Shown in pieces: positions 61,100 through 64,000 of a stretch of 64,000 bases of DNA. The notes beneath the pieces are model-generated. The model saw only the letters and a list, made by a program, of their open reading frames with translations. It was not told the origin of the DNA and made no database searches. Source of the DNA: Cygnus atratus. Its lineage: Eukaryota; Chordata; Aves; Anseriformes; Anatidae. The translations under genes were made by a program, and so were the position numbers. The stretch spans positions 5,150,975 through 5,214,974 of the forward strand of contig NC_066373.1 in the NCBI RefSeq assembly GCF_013377495.2, in the 5' to 3' direction. Numbering within the stretch: position 1 is the stretch's first letter; each line of letters begins with the position of its first letter.

Positions 61100-62670
61100 A
61101 TCAGCTTGCCAACAAGCAATTTCTTTAAGTGAAGGAAATTCAGAATCTAAACACAAACTGATCCGGGGATGCTTTTACTGCCAACAGAAATAACAGTAAG
61201 TTCTCAGCAACACCAAACAAGAAAGTAGTTCAAAAACACGTGGGGCTGATCTCTGAACAGCTATCGGCTTCTTCTCGATCTGTTCTTAATCAAGAGTCAG
61301 AATTTGTCCTGCCTTTTAGACTGCCTAGCCATCTTTGCAAGTTTCATGAGGACAGTCTGTTCAAAGTAGCTGACTTTTGTCCACAGGCGAAATCTGCTCT
61401 ATCTGAATAACAAGCCTGAAATAACTCAACCCAAACTAAGCAGAATATAATTCCTACAGCAGGAATAGCCTGTTATTCCTGCAAGGGTAGTCAGTTCCTA
61501 ATACACTGACTCTTTCAAAGATAACTTTAAATGCTCTGAATGGGAATTTACTTTCTAGATACTTACCACATACTGCCCCCTGGAAATACCTTCTATATTT
61601 TGCTACCACTGGGGCTGAATGCTGCCTCACACACTTACCTCAGTGTCTGATGGCACTGAAAACAGCAGCCTGGTACACCACAGAGAGCGTTTCAGTTGTG
61701 ACTATAGCTGCTGTAATAGCACAGATGAACTTTCAGTCACAGAGCATCTGGTCGTTCACCTACTCTGAATTAATATGGAAGTCTGAATTAATATGGAAGT
61801 TGACAAGATACACAAGTAAAAATTCAAACATTTTATATTCTCCAACAGAGAATGGTGGGATCATTATTATTAAGCATGGGGACTATACAGAAGGGGACAA
61901 GTATCATCCATGCTAGCATAATAGTATTAATTTTTAATAGTATTTTTAATACTATTTTCTCAATTACATACACCATATTGCAAAATAATATGGGCTATTA
62001 GAGAAGATTGTGATTTTCTAGCAGGGTACTTTGAAAGCTATTAGTCACAAAGCAGTTAATTTCTGCTTAGGACTTGAGAGATCTTGAAAATTACAGGAGT
62101 AGATGAGAGTGAAGAACTTAAAGTAATCCTTCTGTCCTGACAGTCTGCTGTAGAAGAAAGGCACATCAGTGAGCTGCAACTGGAAAGGTATTCCATTGTG
62201 CATGCAAGATAATTTAAATTTTGCATTCATTGCTAAGAAGTTTGAGGTGGAGCACCACTACTGCTGCCAGCCTGGATGCTGCTGGTCAAAAGAACCCAGC
62301 CCCAGCTACAGACATCCAAGTCAGCACAGAAGTCTATGCACAGGCTCAGCTAAAGAAGAGAACGTCTCTAATGGGTGTTCCAGGTTCATAAAATGTAGCA
62401 CCTTGTTATTCTGATTACATTTGTGTTTTAAGTTTAAGCTTCCTAGGATTCATTGGGAAGTAGGAGTACATAACAAAACTCAACTTTTTTGCAGCCTCTG
62501 GAGATCAAGGACTGATACTGTAAGATCGCTGTAAGTTACAAAACCTCTACCAAACCAAAAGATAACCAGCTTTCAAAAGGTAAGATGTTAAGGAGGAATG
62601 GGTGGTACTTCCTAACAGGCACTGTATGCCCAGGCCTCTAGAGGAGATCACAGCCATTAAAACAGAAAGC
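61100..62670. other. Intergenic stretch without recognised genes
   Basis: No protein-like frame or RNA gene is seen. It probably separates the plus-strand genes from the convergent ATMIN gene. Confidence 0.5.
61764..61799. repeat. Perfect 18-bp tandem duplication
   Basis: tctgaattaatatggaag occurs twice head-to-tail without mismatch, suggesting a recent slippage event. Confidence 0.95.
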
Positions 62671-64000
62671 AAAAATTGGTTGAAGTTAACTTTATTCCAA
62701 AATATGTATAATTTACAGGACTAAATAAGTGCTTCATTTGTGAACAAAATGTTTCAATACTTGTGAATAACTTACTAGTAGATTTGTGTAACACTTCAGT
62801 TTCCAACATCGGGAAATATGAAACAGTATTTTGGCACAGGATTTTCTCTGCATGCATTAATATACTTGAATGTTTCACAATTGTTAGGACAACATTCCTT
62901 CTTTGGGATTGTCACTTGTAAAACAGGTATAAGAAATGAGAACTTGCTTTTCTCTGCTCGTTGCAAGTTTATTGGCTTACATAGCAAGAATCATACATGA
63001 ACATCCTTTGAAAACTAAATTTGTCCACTAGATCAAAATCCCACCAGTGATGAGAAAACACATTTTAAGGTCATTTTCCAGACGTATTAACTCACACATG
63101 CTTTGGGAAAGGCTCACCCGTGAGACGTATTACTCATCCATCCCAAATAGTTACAAGTTTAAATTAGATCATAATCAGTTCTTGAGTTCTGTAAGCTGGA
63201 AATAAAGGCTATCTTTCATATCTAGCTTTATTTTATCATAGATGCATTTGCAAATATCTGTAAAATAGAATATTATCAGTCTAGCTCTGCATGCGAGTGC
63301 TTGAAGCATGCATGTAAAGCATTACTTGTTGTAAAATGGATGCTGCATGGTCTACATCATCACAAGTCATCTATTATATTCCATCGCTAGTTATGTTGAA
63401 GACACTCCTGAAAAGCCAGTATATGAAAAAGAATCAGAAGTAAAGGACTTCTGTTGTTCAACTAGAGATCAGCAGCTCCTTCGGGAATTTCCACTGTTTC
63501 AGGCTGTCTGATTACATTTTCGGTGAAGCAGAAGAGTCGCACACGAGACAAACATAACATCACCCTGACTGCAAGGCAATGCAGAGTTGAACGACGTAGT
63601 TCCTTCATGCTCTTCATTGCATAGCAATGGCAATTTAAACAAGAAAATGCAATCATGCTCTAAGCAGCAAATCCTTCTAGCACTCATTTTGATTCGCATC
63701 AACCGTAAAAACAAACAAAAAGACAGTAACAAAAGGAACAGAATATGCAGGTTTGCACCATGCATTGAAGCAGCAACCCTATCCTCATAGTGTTCATACA
63801 AAATCATTAATGGAGGTCTGTTTACAGTAGATCTATTCTATTAGGAACTCAAGTATAGCAGCACCTTAAAACAAACATGAATGAAAATGCTTACAAGGCC
63901 CACAGCATTAAAAACATTTTGGTGTGAATGTATTTGGAAGAGTATGTTGTACATTAAGGTCATGTTTAAAAAAAAACAACACAAAACATTTCAAAAATAG
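62670..64000 (-). other. ATMIN: Probable 3' UTR of ATMIN, running off the right edge
   Basis: Human gene order places ATMIN next, convergent to C16orf46, so its 3' end should arrive on the minus strand here. AATAAA on the minus strand at 62691-62696 would end such a transcript. None of the minus-strand frames in this stretch looks like ATMIN protein, so only untranslated sequence would be included. The assignment is from synteny, not from coding sequence. Confidence 0.35.
62691..62696 (-). terminator. Candidate ATMIN poly(A) signal
   Basis: TTTATT on the plus strand is AATAAA on the minus strand. Position and strand fit the end of the convergent neighbouring gene. Confidence 0.4.

Noticed and set aside
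1..64000. tRNA, rRNA, CRISPR arrays, bacterial operons
   Set aside because: None seen; the window is intron-rich vertebrate nuclear DNA.

Overview
The window is vertebrate nuclear DNA, almost certainly from a bird. It has intron-split genes with GT-AG borders, AATAAA signals, CpG-island promoters, and a 3'-end fragment of a CR1 retrotransposon, the typical avian LINE. Gene content matches the block on human 16q23.2 (PKD1L2, GCSH, C16orf46, then ATMIN), read in one direction.

Layout. (1) 145-29027, plus strand: 35 exons of a PKD1L2-like polycystin-1 family protein, from just upstream of the REJ region through GPS, PLAT and channel-like membrane region to the stop and poly(A) signal. The N-terminal exons lie left of the window. 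(2) 29583-37018, plus strand: GCSH, the glycine cleavage system H protein, complete in five exons, starting about 300 bp after the PKD1L2 poly(A) signal. (3) About 37.2-47.6 kb, minus strand: exon-like segments of a gene I do not recognise. The last six candidate exons join in frame, include a 10-nt microexon, end in a stop codon and converge tail-to-tail with GCSH; one carries an internal TGA. (4) 49004-49969, minus strand: an intronless PP1 glycogen-targeting subunit of the PPP1R3 family, closest to PPP1R3E from memory, in a CpG island. (5) 55784-57382, plus strand: the C16orf46 homologue in two exons, from a second CpG island. (6) About 60-61 kb, plus strand: weak exon-like segments of unknown identity. 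(7) 62.7-64 kb, minus strand: probably the 3' UTR of ATMIN, inferred mainly from gene order.

These genes share a neighbourhood, not a pathway. PKD1L2 is a membrane receptor/channel-like protein, GCSH works in mitochondrial glycine catabolism, the PPP1R3 protein directs PP1 to glycogen, and C16orf46 has no known function that I can state.

Limits. Exon borders were set by eye from splice consensus and reading phase. Family assignments come from remembered sequence features, not a search. The unrecognised minus-strand gene and the segments at 60-61 kb are hypotheses.
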